Shown here: positions 24,834 through 32,477 of the stretch, piece by piece | How the letters are laid out: every line of letters starts with the position of its first letter | Position numbering within the stretch: position 1 is the stretch's first letter | NCBI RefSeq assembly: GCF_003851045.1 | Contig: NZ_BFBX01000016.1 | Span: forward strand, 125,506-189,505 | Origin: Paenibacillus sp. 598K | Lineage (GTDB): Bacteria > Bacillota > Bacilli > Paenibacillales > Paenibacillaceae | Direction: 5' to 3' | Length of the DNA stretch: 64,000 bases | Position numbers and translations under genes: made by a program | The notes under the pieces: generated by a model | Databases searched by the model: none | Seen by the model: the letters and a program-made list of their open reading frames with translations, nothing else | Told to the model about the DNA's origin: nothing

Positions 24834-25047
24834 CGCTGCTTTACCTCCCGTAGCATGGTGTTGAATGATCCCTATCCTCTCAGCGAAAAAATCGCTGTCA
24901 TTAAGAAAGTTGCATAAGTTTGTCTTGTTGTCTCTATCATGCACATTGTACCTTAAAAGAAGATTAATCGGGGATGAAATTTAGATAATTTTTGTGACGT
25001 CGTCTTACATCCCGGTACAATATTACGCGCAGACCTTCCTCCCCAAC

Positions 25048-25074
25048 ATAAAAAGCCCCGCATTATGCGGAGCT
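25048..25074 (-). terminator. Terminator of the secreted small protein gene
   Basis: AGCTCCGCAT and ATGCGGGGCT form a short stem-loop followed on the minus strand by TTTTTATG. Confidence 0.75.
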
Positions 25075-25113
25075 GTGGTTTTACTGATCATAGCTACTTT
25101 ATCAAAAAAAATA

Positions 25114-25557
25114 TCACTGAACATGTATCCATGTTACATATGGAACAGTGGAACTGTATTGACTTGAATCATGGCCTTTCACTCTCCAATAAATCGTCCA
25201 GTTGTGAGGTAAACTACCCACACCATATGAGTCTATGCCTCCTGGCCCATTATCGCTTGCGGTTTGAGGCGTGTCTATATTAACACCCGGAGGCGCAAAT
25301 GCAACTTCTAAATCATAGTTTTGTTGCCCTGAGTTAACCAAGATCACTGATAAAACTTTTGCTGATCCCGTTGTGTTTGTCCATCTAAACCAATCAGAAT
25401 CAGTGGATGTCGTTATATACCCTTGATAAGCCTCAAAAGGATTAACAACATAGGCCGAGTAGGAGTCATCAGCAAACCCTACTGTTGCAAATGCTGATTG
25501 AGTGAAAGAGAAGACGAGAACAAGTGACAAGGCAAGCGAGACCATTTTTTTCTTCAA
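25114..25557 (-). CDS. Secreted protein with pre-peptidase C-terminal (PPC)-like fold
   Basis: A 147-residue exported protein. The N-terminus MKKKMVSLALSLVLVFSFTQSAFA is a clear signal peptide with an AFA cleavage site near residue 24. The mature part (DDSYSAYVVNPFEAYQGYITTSTDSDWFRW, then KVLSVILVNSGQQNYDLEVAF) has the pattern of PPC beta-sandwich domains, where an acidic DSDWFRW segment follows a short Gly-Tyr-Ile strand. It starts at TTG 25557 with AGGAGGAGG upstream. No protease is fused or adjacent, so it is a stand-alone domain; its role outside the cell is unknown. Base composition is AT-richer than its neighbours, which could mean recent acquisition. Confidence 0.65.
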   Translation of the reverse strand: MKKKMVSLALSLVLVFSFTQSAFATVGFADDSYSAYVVNPFEAYQGYITTSTDSDWFRWTNTTGSAKVLSVILVNSGQQNYDLEVAFAPPGVNIDTPQTASDNGPGGIDSYGVGSLPHNWTIYWRVKGHDSSQYSSTVPYVTWIHVQ

Positions 25558-25758
25558 TGCGTCCTCCTCCTGAAACTTTATTCGATGCCGGCCAGCTATC
25601 TATATCCAATGTTACCACATCGTTCCATTGGTGAGTATGGTACAAAAATACCAGTTAGTTACAGTTAACAAGCGTATTTGTCGGTATGTGTCGAAGTCCC
25701 CGCCTAGCAGGGCCTATCCTAAGAACATAGCGTTACGTTTTCCACGTCGCTAAACACT

Positions 25759-25792
25759 CAAAAGCTCTCTGCACTAACAATGCAGAGAGCTT
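25759..25792 (-). terminator. Terminator of the YugN-like gene
   Basis: AAGCTCTCTGCA and TGCAGAGAGCTT form a perfect 12-bp stem with a 7-nt loop; the minus strand continues TTTTGAG. The U-run is short but the stem is strong. Confidence 0.7.
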
Positions 25793-25815
25793 AATATGCC
25801 TTGCGGTTGAAATGT

Positions 25816-26226
25816 TCAGCGCGTCACCAACCGCTCGACCTCGGCGAGCAGTCGCTTGCCTGCTTCCACCCACTCCGGCTCGATCTCGGCATCGGGATCG
25901 ATCGGCTGGGAAAACTGGTCGAAGAGCGCGCCGACGATATTCACTCGCGCCTCCTGATCCAGGCCTTCGTTGTACACATGCTTCAGCACATAGGGCTGGC
26001 CCATTCGAATCTTCGCATCCTGCGGCGCCTCGATATCCAGATTGCCCTGATAGACCTCGAAGGGCAAGCGCAGCCAAACTTTATGAGCACCGTCCAGATA
26101 GCGGTCGAACGAGCCCTGCTTGTAGTCCCACGCGCCGCCGAGCGCGAACTCCAACGGCTCCAGCAGCTGCAGCATCTCGATATATTCATGTTCGGTCGAT
26201 TCCAGTCGGGACGATAATACGATCAT
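25816..26226 (-). CDS. YugN-like family protein
   Basis: A 136-residue soluble protein of the YugN-like family, widespread in Bacillales and of unknown function. Diagnostic segments are LEFALGGAWDYKQGSFDRYLD, KVWLRLPFEVYQGNLD, RMGQPYVLKHVYNEGLD and FDQFSQPIDPDAEIEPEWVEAGKRLLAEVERL. It has no signal peptide or membrane segment. It stands alone with its own terminator, downstream of the lia regulator genes but about 95 nt away. Confidence 0.82.
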   Translation of the reverse strand: MIVLSSRLESTEHEYIEMLQLLEPLEFALGGAWDYKQGSFDRYLDGAHKVWLRLPFEVYQGNLDIEAPQDAKIRMGQPYVLKHVYNEGLDQEARVNIVGALFDQFSQPIDPDAEIEPEWVEAGKRLLAEVERLVTR

Positions 26227-26321
26227 AGCGATTCGTCTCCTTTATAGCCATTTACCATCTAGCGTCCCCGAAGCAGGAGCCAATTATGTATATCTCTGTG
26301 AACGGAAGGTCGTCCCTCCGC

Positions 26322-26987
26322 TCACGCCTTGCCCGCCCACCCCTTGCGGTGCGCGAATACGGCCAACTGGGTCCGGTCCTCGAGCTCGCACTTCATCAGC
26401 AGGTTGCTGACATGCGTTTTGACCGTCTTGATGCTGATATGGAGCTCATCGCCGATTTCCTTGTTGGACCTGCCTTCGGCAATAAGCAACAGCACCTCCC
26501 GCTCCCGCTCGGTCAGCCCTTCATCGTCTCCTTGGGCTGTGCGCAGGCGCAGGCCGCGCGTCAACGCTTGCGAGACATCGCTGGTCATGACCGGCATGCC
26601 TTTGACCGCTCCTGACAGGGCATAGATCAGCTCCTCGGCCGAGACGGTCTTCAGTACATAACTTACCGCTCCCGCTTCGATCGCAGCGACGACCTTCTCA
26701 TCCTCGAGGAAGCTCGTCAGCATGACGATGCGCAGTCCGGGATCGAGAGTCATGATCTGCCGAGTCGCCTCGACGCCGTCCATGACCGGCATCATCAGGT
26801 CCATCAAGATGACATCCGGCCGATCCTCCGGCGCGGTCTGACGCAGCATCTCCAGCGCCTCCCCGCCATTGCCCGCCTCTGCGGTCACCTCGAATCTCGG
26901 GTCCAGCATCAGGTAGGTGCGCAATCCCGCCCGCACCATATCGTGATCGTCGACGATCATTATTCGCCACTGCTTGGCCTCACTCAT
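26322..26987 (-). CDS. liaR: LiaR-type response regulator (NarL/FixJ family)
   Basis: Transcription regulator of the cell-envelope stress response. The receiver has MIVDDHDMV and the phospho-acceptor Asp in VILMDLMMPVMDGVE, with YVLKTVSAEEL at its end. The LuxR-type helix-turn-helix is LTEREREVLLLIAEGRSNKEIGDELHISIKTVKTHVSNLLMKC. I choose the second ATG (26987) because AAAGGAGC is 9 nt upstream. Its start overlaps the liaS stop by 8 nt, so the genes are coupled. Order liaF, liaS, liaR is that of Bacillus subtilis. The usual targets liaI and liaH are not in this window. Confidence 0.93.
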   Translation of the reverse strand: MSEAKQWRIMIVDDHDMVRAGLRTYLMLDPRFEVTAEAGNGGEALEMLRQTAPEDRPDVILMDLMMPVMDGVEATRQIMTLDPGLRIVMLTSFLEDEKVVAAIEAGAVSYVLKTVSAEELIYALSGAVKGMPVMTSDVSQALTRGLRLRTAQGDDEGLTEREREVLLLIAEGRSNKEIGDELHISIKTVKTHVSNLLMKCELEDRTQLAVFAHRKGWAGKA

Positions 26988-28026
26988 CGTCTTCATGCTC
27001 CTTTGGCGTATATTTCGGGATGCTCACACGCACGCGCGTGCCGCCTCCGGTCTTGCTGATGATCTCGGCATCCCCGCCGAGTCGCTGCGCCCGCTCGCTC
27101 ATCGTCGACAGCCCATACGAGCCGCGCTTCACCTGATCGACGCGGAAGCCCGCCCCGTCGTCCTGGATCGTCAGGATGAGCTGATGCTCCGTCTCCGAGA
27201 GGGTTAGCGTCGCCTTGCTCGCCGAGGCATGCTTGACGATATTGGCCATTGCTTCCTGAATGATCAGAAAAAACTGATGCTCCTTGGCCTCCGACAACGG
27301 CTCCTCGATGCGCCAGTCCAACACCCCCTGCAGATGGTTCTGTCGGCAGTAATCCGGGAACCATTTGTCCAGCGCCTGCTGCAGCGACTTGCCCTCCAGC
27401 TCCATCGGGCGCAATTGGGCGATAAAGCCACGCATCTGCTTTTGAGCGGAGGAGGACATCTCGATGAGCTGCTCCATCAGTTGCTCCGCACGGTCAGAGT
27501 TCATCGCCAGCAGCTTCGGCAGCGAAGAGGCCGACATATGGATGGCGAACAGCTGCTGACTGACCGTATCATGCAGGTCCCGTGCCAGCCGCTTGCGCTC
27601 CTCCATGACCGCCTCCTCGTTGGAGGCGGCCTCCCGCATCACCTGCTCCTCGCCGATTCGTTGCAAGAGCTGCATGCGCCGCTGCATCGCCGCCACCATC
27701 GTATTGAATTCATGGAAGGCAGCTGTGAAGGATCGGGCGCCTTCCTCCGGGATGCGTACCGACAGGTTGCCATTGGCTGCCTGCTTGAGCGCCAGATGCA
27801 TCGTATCGATCCGGCGCTGCCATCGTTGCGCGGCCCAATAGCCAAGCGCCAAATTGAGCAGGATGAGGATGAGCGGCATCGTCATACGAACCTTCTCAGC
27901 TTCGAGACCAGCCCTCGCAGAGAGCATATCCGTCCCGATATACCAGAGCAAGGAGGAGAGTGCGGCAGCGAAGAAGAAAAAAAGGATGAGCTCCCATTTG
28001 GAGCTGCGTAGCAGACGCACCATCAT
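26980..28026 (-). CDS. liaS: LiaS-type sensor histidine kinase
   Basis: A 348-residue NarL-type kinase with two N-terminal transmembrane helices (about 12-30 and 48-64) and almost no extracellular loop, the intramembrane-sensing layout of LiaS/VraS. A HAMP segment (about 70-125) leads to the HisKA_3 H-box ERKRLARDLHDTVSQQLFAIHM and an ATPase domain with NIVKHASASKATL and DDGAGFR and SYGLSTMSERAQRLGG. LiaF proteins inhibit this kinase in the absence of envelope damage. It starts 7 nt after liaF and overlaps liaR, giving a compact operon. Confidence 0.93.
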   Translation of the reverse strand: MMVRLLRSSKWELILFFFFAAALSSLLWYIGTDMLSARAGLEAEKVRMTMPLILILLNLALGYWAAQRWQRRIDTMHLALKQAANGNLSVRIPEEGARSFTAAFHEFNTMVAAMQRRMQLLQRIGEEQVMREAASNEEAVMEERKRLARDLHDTVSQQLFAIHMSASSLPKLLAMNSDRAEQLMEQLIEMSSSAQKQMRGFIAQLRPMELEGKSLQQALDKWFPDYCRQNHLQGVLDWRIEEPLSEAKEHQFFLIIQEAMANIVKHASASKATLTLSETEHQLILTIQDDGAGFRVDQVKRGSYGLSTMSERAQRLGGDAEIISKTGGGTRVRVSIPKYTPKEHEDDE

Positions 28027-28033
28027 GTCCGCC

Positions 28034-29134
28034 TCACCCGACCTTCGTCACTTTAACATCGCCGATGAAGGTGCTGACGACGAGACGAACCTTTTTATCG
28101 CATTCATCGTAGGCTCGGCTCTCTACCCGGGTATTGAGGAAGAAGCCGCTGTCCTTGCGGTCGAGAATCTTCGCATCGCCGATAAAGGCGCTTGAGACGA
28201 CGTCGATCCCCACCTCCACATCGCTTGGCAAGAAAACTTTGACATCCCCGATAAAAGTCGAAATCGTCAGCTTCGTCTCGCCGTACGGGATCTGCGCCTT
28301 CGTCAAGTCCAGCGTCGTATCTCCGATAAAATGCGAGATGTTCATCGGCTTAAGCTCCCAGTAATCCTGTCCGAGGTGGATGTCGCCGATAAAATTCGAG
28401 CGTGTCTGCACGTTCGGATCGTTGTTCCACCATTCGACCCGCTCGCGGCCATTATGGCTATGCTTATATTGCGGATCGCCGTAATCCTGCCCTTGGCTCT
28501 GTGTCCCGTAAGCCCCGTGGGGACCATGCTGACCGTAAGCATCCTTATGACTGTGAGCCCCATGATGGTCGCGGGAGCCATGTTGTCCCTGGGGGCCGTG
28601 CGGACCGTAATGGGGCTGTCCGTTGGCCTCATATCCTGCTTGACCGTAGGGAGCATCCGCGCGGTAGCGGTCGTCATAATCGCGAGCCGGATCATAGGTT
28701 CCGTCCGACTTGGTCGGATCGGGGTGCAGCGGCGGCGCTGGCGGGATGGGCGAAGAATCGTTGGGATACGCTTGCCACTCCTCTTCCCGATGCGTCTCTC
28801 GCTTCTCCTTGCGCTTGAAGATCATCGACAAGCCGACGCCGATAATAATGAACGGAATCGCATAACGAATCAGATCGCCAAAGGAGAAATTAACGAAGCC
28901 CAGATTGTTGCCCAAAAAGTAGAGGCCAATCACAAGCGGAATCGCATATTCCCACGTCGACTTACGATCAAGCAGACCCCCGAGACCGATCACGATCAGA
29001 ATCATCGGCCAGAACGTGCGGATCAGGTCGCTGATCCCGAACCAGATCAAACCGAGCTGACTCATGAGGAACAGAACGCCCGCGCCTACGACCATCAGTC
29101 CAATTATGATGCGCGTGAAAACTCCAGAATGCAT
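28034..29134 (-). CDS. liaF: LiaF-type envelope stress inhibitor with long His/Gly/Pro-rich linker
   Basis: Membrane protein that keeps LiaS off. From the ATG at 29134 (AGGGGTGA eight bases upstream) it has four hydrophobic helices in the first ~100 residues, a basic stretch, then an unusual ~110-residue linker rich in His, Gly, Pro, Tyr and Asp (HYGPHGPQGQHGSRDHHGAH and similar), then the C-terminal LiaF-like beta domain with five repeats of the pattern (S/N/H)xFIGDxxL/V (SNFIGDIHL, SHFIGDTTL, STFIGDVKV, SAFIGDAKI, STFIGDVKV). The beta repeats fit a solenoid. The His-rich linker is not usual for LiaF and could bind metal or the cell wall. Confidence 0.9.
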   Translation of the reverse strand: MHSGVFTRIIIGLMVVGAGVLFLMSQLGLIWFGISDLIRTFWPMILIVIGLGGLLDRKSTWEYAIPLVIGLYFLGNNLGFVNFSFGDLIRYAIPFIIIGVGLSMIFKRKEKRETHREEEWQAYPNDSSPIPPAPPLHPDPTKSDGTYDPARDYDDRYRADAPYGQAGYEANGQPHYGPHGPQGQHGSRDHHGAHSHKDAYGQHGPHGAYGTQSQGQDYGDPQYKHSHNGRERVEWWNNDPNVQTRSNFIGDIHLGQDYWELKPMNISHFIGDTTLDLTKAQIPYGETKLTISTFIGDVKVFLPSDVEVGIDVVSSAFIGDAKILDRKDSGFFLNTRVESRAYDECDKKVRLVVSTFIGDVKVTKVG

Positions 29135-29544
29135 CTTCATCACCCCTGTTTGTATACTGCTGTACACCTAGTATAACGGAATGCAGCAAATCGATGTAAC
29201 GGGCGGCGGGTTGATCCTGCTCTACGTCTATAGACCGAGTCGATGGAAGAGGTTTACAGCCAAAACTATCCAATACACGTCAAAACCTCCCCGCCTGATC
29301 TTCAGATCAGAAAAGGAGGTCTGACGTAATCGCCACCCTAGGGCGTGTCTGCAAACTACCTTCGGAGTATGCTGACACACCCTAGGGTGTGTTTACATAC
29401 TCGGAGGGTAGCAGATTAGGCTGAATTTTCGTTCCATGCAAGGAACTTTTGTGCAGTCGTACCGGGGGTACGGCAAGCAAAAGTGACGCCGCAGGGGGCG
29501 GAAAGGCGGCCTAAGATGCCCCTGAGCGGGTTTGTAAACACGCC
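29135..29544. other. Non-coding region between liaF and the chemoreceptor, with repeats
   Basis: No gene. It contains the liaF upstream region (29135-29280), a terminator that suits the chemoreceptor gene (29282-29319) and two adjoining CTAG-flanked inverted-repeat elements that reach into the chemoreceptor stop codon (29338-29548). Confidence 0.6.
29282..29319 (-). terminator. Probable native terminator of the chemoreceptor gene
   Basis: CCTCC and GGAGG enclose the perfect palindrome CTGATCTTCAGATCAG, and TTTT follows on the minus strand. It now lies about 225 nt beyond the chemoreceptor stop because the repeat elements sit between them. Confidence 0.6.
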
Positions 29545-29548
29545 CTAG
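29338..29548. mobile_element. MITE-like element(s) with CTAG-flanked terminal inverted repeats
   Basis: A 167-bp element (29382-29548) has ends CTAGGGTGTGTTTACATAC and GTTTGTAAACACGCCCTAG, which match as inverted repeats in 17 of 19 positions. A 48-bp unit (29338-29385) with the same kind of ends (CTAGGGCGTGTC / GACACACCCTAG) abuts it and shares the CTAG. Neither codes for a transposase. CTAG at all three boundaries looks like a target duplication. The ends resemble those of IS elements common in Paenibacillaceae, so a non-autonomous derivative is likely. The right end supplies the stop codon of the chemoreceptor gene. Confidence 0.65.
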
Positions 29549-30936
29549 CGCCCTACCCGCACATCGATGCCGATTACGCCGATTGGTGTGCCCGAGCCGT
29601 CTCGAATCGGTAGAGACAAGGTTATGCAAGCTTGCTTCGTAATCGCCGAAATATAGACGTCCGAGGTAAAGGAGCGGCCAGCCATCGCCGCCTTCCACCA
29701 CTCGCGCGAACGCGCATTGACCAGCCCCGCTTCGGGCAGCGAGATGATGAACGAGCCGTCTGCCCGGTTGGACCAGACCGCCTCCACATCGGAGGCTCCC
29801 AGCATCATTGAGGTCAGCCGCTCCCGATGCTCCGTCTCGTCAAGCGTCGTCAGTCTGGGATCGGCGGCGAGCTGCTGCAGCTTGCTCATCAGTTTGGACA
29901 CCTCGGTCATCGCATGCTGCGTCTGGCGTTCGACGCCAGCCTTGCCGATCGACCCAGCCAGCTCGTCGGAGGACTTCTGTAACGAACGGTTGACCCGCTC
30001 CAGCTTGGCGATCTGGCCACGCTGGATCTCGGTCAGCTCCAATGTCTCGTCGACCCGCTGCAGCGTCCCATTGACTGTCTCCACCACATCGGCCAGCATG
30101 CCCGTCGTTTCTGTCGTCAAGGCGCTTTGTCTTGCACTGGCTTCGCTCGTCTGACCGACGAGCGCATCGACCTGGTGGATGCGGCCGACGATCCGATCCA
30201 TATGGTCCTTGATGATCCCCATTTCCTGAATGCCGCTGGCGACTGCCGACTTCTCTACCTCGACAGAGGCGACGACGCGCTCCACGCCCTGCTCGATCTC
30301 CTCGACGATCGATGTCGAGCGCTTCACCGCCTCGCCGCTCTGCTCGGCCAGCTTTTTGATCTCCTGTGCGACAATAGCGAAGCCTCGCCCTGACTCGCCG
30401 GCATGCGCAGCTTCGATGGAAGCGTTGAGCGCGAGCAGCGACGTTTGCGAGACGATGCTGTGGATCGAGGCATTGATTTCATGGATGCGCGAGGTCTGCT
30501 GGATGAGCTCGCGGATGCTGCTGCTCATCGTTCTATTTTGCTCATAGAGCTCGTTCATCACTTGATCTGTCGTCGTCAGCGCCCGGACAACATCTAGCAC
30601 GACATCCTTGGTCTGACGACTCTCCATGCTTAGCTGCTGCGAGGTATCGGTGATTTGCTCTGCAGCAGCGGCTACCTCCTGCAGCGAAGAAAAGGTTTCC
30701 TCGATGCGTTCGAGGGCATTTTTGCTCTGTTGACGCAGCTTTGCCTCTTGAACAGCCGAACGATCGGCGATCGCAGCGAGCTGCTCCATCGCCAGATGTA
30801 CCTCCTCTACCACCGCCTGCAGTTGATCCACCGTCACTTGCGATTCGTTGACCAGTTGTACCAACTGCAATTCCTCATGCCGGCCAAGGCGTTCGGAGCC
30901 TGCGGTCGATTTAAGCTTCCACCAGGCTTGGGCCAT
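29545..30936 (-). CDS. Soluble methyl-accepting chemotaxis protein with C-terminal sensor domain
   Basis: A 463-residue receptor with no transmembrane helix. The long helical signalling part (about 20-340) contains the hairpin tip [44 protein letters not shown], which binds CheA and CheW. The sensor is at the C-terminus (about 355-463): [35 protein letters not shown]... and [22 protein letters not shown], a Cache/PAS-like fold usually found outside the cell. Putting it after the signalling domain in a soluble protein is uncommon. I start at ATG 30936 (GGAGGGGAAA upstream). The TAG stop lies inside the terminal repeat of the MITE-like element, so the original C-terminus may have been a little different. 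Confidence 0.87.
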   Translation of the reverse strand: MAQAWWKLKSTAGSERLGRHEELQLVQLVNESQVTVDQLQAVVEEVHLAMEQLAAIADRSAVQEAKLRQQSKNALERIEETFSSLQEVAAAAEQITDTSQQLSMESRQTKDVVLDVVRALTTTDQVMNELYEQNRTMSSSIRELIQQTSRIHEINASIHSIVSQTSLLALNASIEAAHAGESGRGFAIVAQEIKKLAEQSGEAVKRSTSIVEEIEQGVERVVASVEVEKSAVASGIQEMGIIKDHMDRIVGRIHQVDALVGQTSEASARQSALTTETTGMLADVVETVNGTLQRVDETLELTEIQRGQIAKLERVNRSLQKSSDELAGSIGKAGVERQTQHAMTEVSKLMSKLQQLAADPRLTTLDETEHRERLTSMMLGASDVEAVWSNRADGSFIISLPEAGLVNARSREWWKAAMAGRSFTSDVYISAITKQACITLSLPIRDGSGTPIGVIGIDVRVGR

Positions 30937-31005
30937 CAATGTTTCCCCTCCATCACTCGACAATAGGTTACAATTATTAACATTATAAAGGAAATTTCTG
31001 CATAA

Positions 31006-31037
31006 GAAAAGAGGGATCTCTTAGACCCCTCTTTTGT
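31006..31037. terminator. Bidirectional terminator between SASP-like gene and chemoreceptor
   Basis: AAAAGAGGG and CCCTCTTTT flank an 11-nt loop, so the hairpin has a U-run in either direction. It follows the small spore-protein-like gene on the minus strand. Confidence 0.75.
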
Positions 31038-31052
31038 AATATTAAGAAACGA

Positions 31053-31193
31053 TTATTTGTTGTTATTTTTGTTCACCTGTTTCGCCGGATTGTTGTTAGC
31101 TACATTCGCATTCAATTCCTCGGCATACTCTTCATTCAGTTGATTTTGTTGATTTTGGTTTTGCTGTACTTTGTTCTTGTTGTTTTTGGCCAT
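31053..31193 (-). CDS. Small Asn/Gln-rich protein, possible gamma-type small acid-soluble spore protein
   Basis: ATG at 31193 with GGAGGTGA seven bases upstream opens a 46-residue frame: MAKNNKNKVQQNQNQQNQLN, then EEYAEELNANVANN, then PAKQVNKNNNK. Low-complexity Asn/Gln/Lys sequence around a single EYAEELN-type motif resembles the E-F-A-x-E-x-N repeat of gamma-type SASPs (SspE-like), which serve as amino acid stores in spores. Here there is only one motif copy, so the match is suggestive rather than firm. It lies between the ECF sigma gene and a bidirectional terminator. Confidence 0.6.
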   Translation of the reverse strand: MAKNNKNKVQQNQNQQNQLNEEYAEELNANVANNNPAKQVNKNNNK

Positions 31194-31261
31194 CGTAATC
31201 ACCTCCCTGGACTAGTATGGGAGAGTGAACGGCCGATTATGTATGTGGCAGCAAAAGTTAA

Positions 31262-31789
31262 CTATTCGGGATGCGGCGAGCTGATCCAGTTTTTCAGGCG
31301 TTCGCGGCTCCGGTGGATGCGCGCCTTGACTGTGCCGATCGGCATATTCATCGCATCGGCAATCTCCTGATCCTTGAACCCGTAATAAAACTTGTAGAGG
31401 ATCATCGTACGCGAGCGCGGGTCCAGCGCGCCAAGCAGCTCCGAGATCTCAACGATCAACTCGGCCTCGCTCGGCGAAGGCGCCGAATGGACGTCCCACT
31501 CCTCGATCCACTGTCCCGCCTCGCGGAAATGGGATTGCTGCCGATTCATATTGGACGCGATATTGGCCGTTATCGTCTTGGCCCACGCCGCCAGCTTGCT
31601 CTGCTCGCGCAGCGTATCATGCTTCAGCAATATGCGAACCCAAGCGTCCTGCACTACATCGTACGCATCGGATTTGTTGTGCACTCTGGAATAGGCTACA
31701 CGGATCATCTGGTTGTACAGATCGCGCAGCAGTTCCTCATGCTCGTCCGCTCCGCCAGTCTCGGCGCCAGGAGATACCCATCTATGCAT
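31262..31789 (-). CDS. ECF-family RNA polymerase sigma factor
   Basis: A 175-residue extracytoplasmic-function sigma factor. Region 2 is seen at about 25-90 (LLRDLYNQMIRVAYSRVHNKSDAYDVVQDAWVRIL...KLAAWAKTITANIASNMNRQQ), region 4 at about 115-170 (LLGALDPRSRTMILYKFYYGFKDQEIADAMNMPIGTVKARIHRSRERLKNWI). Most ECF genes are cotranscribed with an anti-sigma factor; none is here, as the next minus-strand gene is the 46-residue Asn/Gln-rich protein. Regulation must therefore be encoded elsewhere or differ. The target promoter cannot be guessed. Confidence 0.88.
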   Translation of the reverse strand: MHRWVSPGAETGGADEHEELLRDLYNQMIRVAYSRVHNKSDAYDVVQDAWVRILLKHDTLREQSKLAAWAKTITANIASNMNRQQSHFREAGQWIEEWDVHSAPSPSEAELIVEISELLGALDPRSRTMILYKFYYGFKDQEIADAMNMPIGTVKARIHRSRERLKNWISSPHPE

Positions 31790-31848
31790 CGTCTAACCCG
31801 CCCCATCAAAGTTCTTTCTTAATGATCCTATTATACCATCAAACGTTG

Positions 31849-31896
31849 GAAAAAAAAAGAAGATTCACCCCGAAAATTGGCACGGGATAAATCTTC
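31849..31896 (-). terminator. Terminator of the 3D-domain protein gene
   Basis: GAAGATT and AATCTTC with an inner CCCG/CGGG stem, followed on the minus strand by a run of nine Ts. Confidence 0.8.
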
Positions 31897-31903
31897 CAGC
31901 CTA

Positions 31904-32422
31904 CTACGATTTTAACATGGAGACCGGAATGGTCCGCTCTGTCTCCATAACCCGGTTAATCTCCTTGAGCCAGGCTTCGGTCAGCCGCCCTCGACCTCTA
32001 TGAATCACTTCGACCGTCACCGTCTTCTTGCCCCATTCCTGATAGACTTGCTTGATCGTGTCAAAGTACAGGTCGATCTTGTTGCCCTTGATCGCAGAGC
32101 CTGTATCAGCGACGACGCCGTAGCCATAGCCTGGAATGTGAATGAGACTGCCGATCGGCAATACATCCGGGTCGGCGGCAATCGTCGACACATGGTCGCG
32201 ACGGACGCGCACGCCGGAGTAAGTGATGCCGTATTGCGGATGGCCTGGCCGCTTGCCGGTGGATTCGTAACCTGCGGTATAGCCAGTCGCAGTCACCTCC
32301 AGCGTAGCCACGGGCTGGCTCTGCAATCCGCCGCCTGGCTGCTCCTCTGTCGCAGCCGTCGCAGGGACAGCGAGCGAGCAGAGCAGCAGGATGCCGGCGA
32401 ATGTCAGCTTTCGCTTGGACAT
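31904..32422 (-). CDS. Secreted 3D-domain (MltA-like) cell-wall protein
   Basis: A 172-residue exported protein. From the ATG at 32422 (GGAGGGAAGACCACC upstream) it starts [25 protein letters not shown], a signal peptide. The mature part is a 3D domain (named for three Asp): [31 protein letters not shown], then [43 protein letters not shown]. These domains occur in lytic transglycosylase-like autolysins such as YocH and in stationary-phase muralytic factors. There is no LysM or G5 domain, so wall binding must come from elsewhere. It lies 55 nt after the thrS stop on the same strand. Confidence 0.87.
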   Translation of the reverse strand: MSKRKLTFAGILLLCSLAVPATAATEEQPGGGLQSQPVATLEVTATGYTAGYESTGKRPGHPQYGITYSGVRVRRDHVSTIAADPDVLPIGSLIHIPGYGYGVVADTGSAIKGNKIDLYFDTIKQVYQEWGKKTVTVEVIHRGRGRLTEAWLKEINRVMETERTIPVSMLKS

Positions 32423-32477
32423 GGTGGTCTTCCCTCCTGCTTCCAAGGTTCCCCCCACGCCGCGATTTCTATTCGCC

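Noticed and set aside
23253-24917. 554-codon plus-strand frame opposite the HtrA gene
   Set aside because: Antisense shadow of the protease, no conserved motifs.
29393-29701. 102-codon minus-strand frame across the MITE-like element
   Set aside because: It joins a repeat element to an out-of-frame part of the chemoreceptor gene; no transposase similarity seen.
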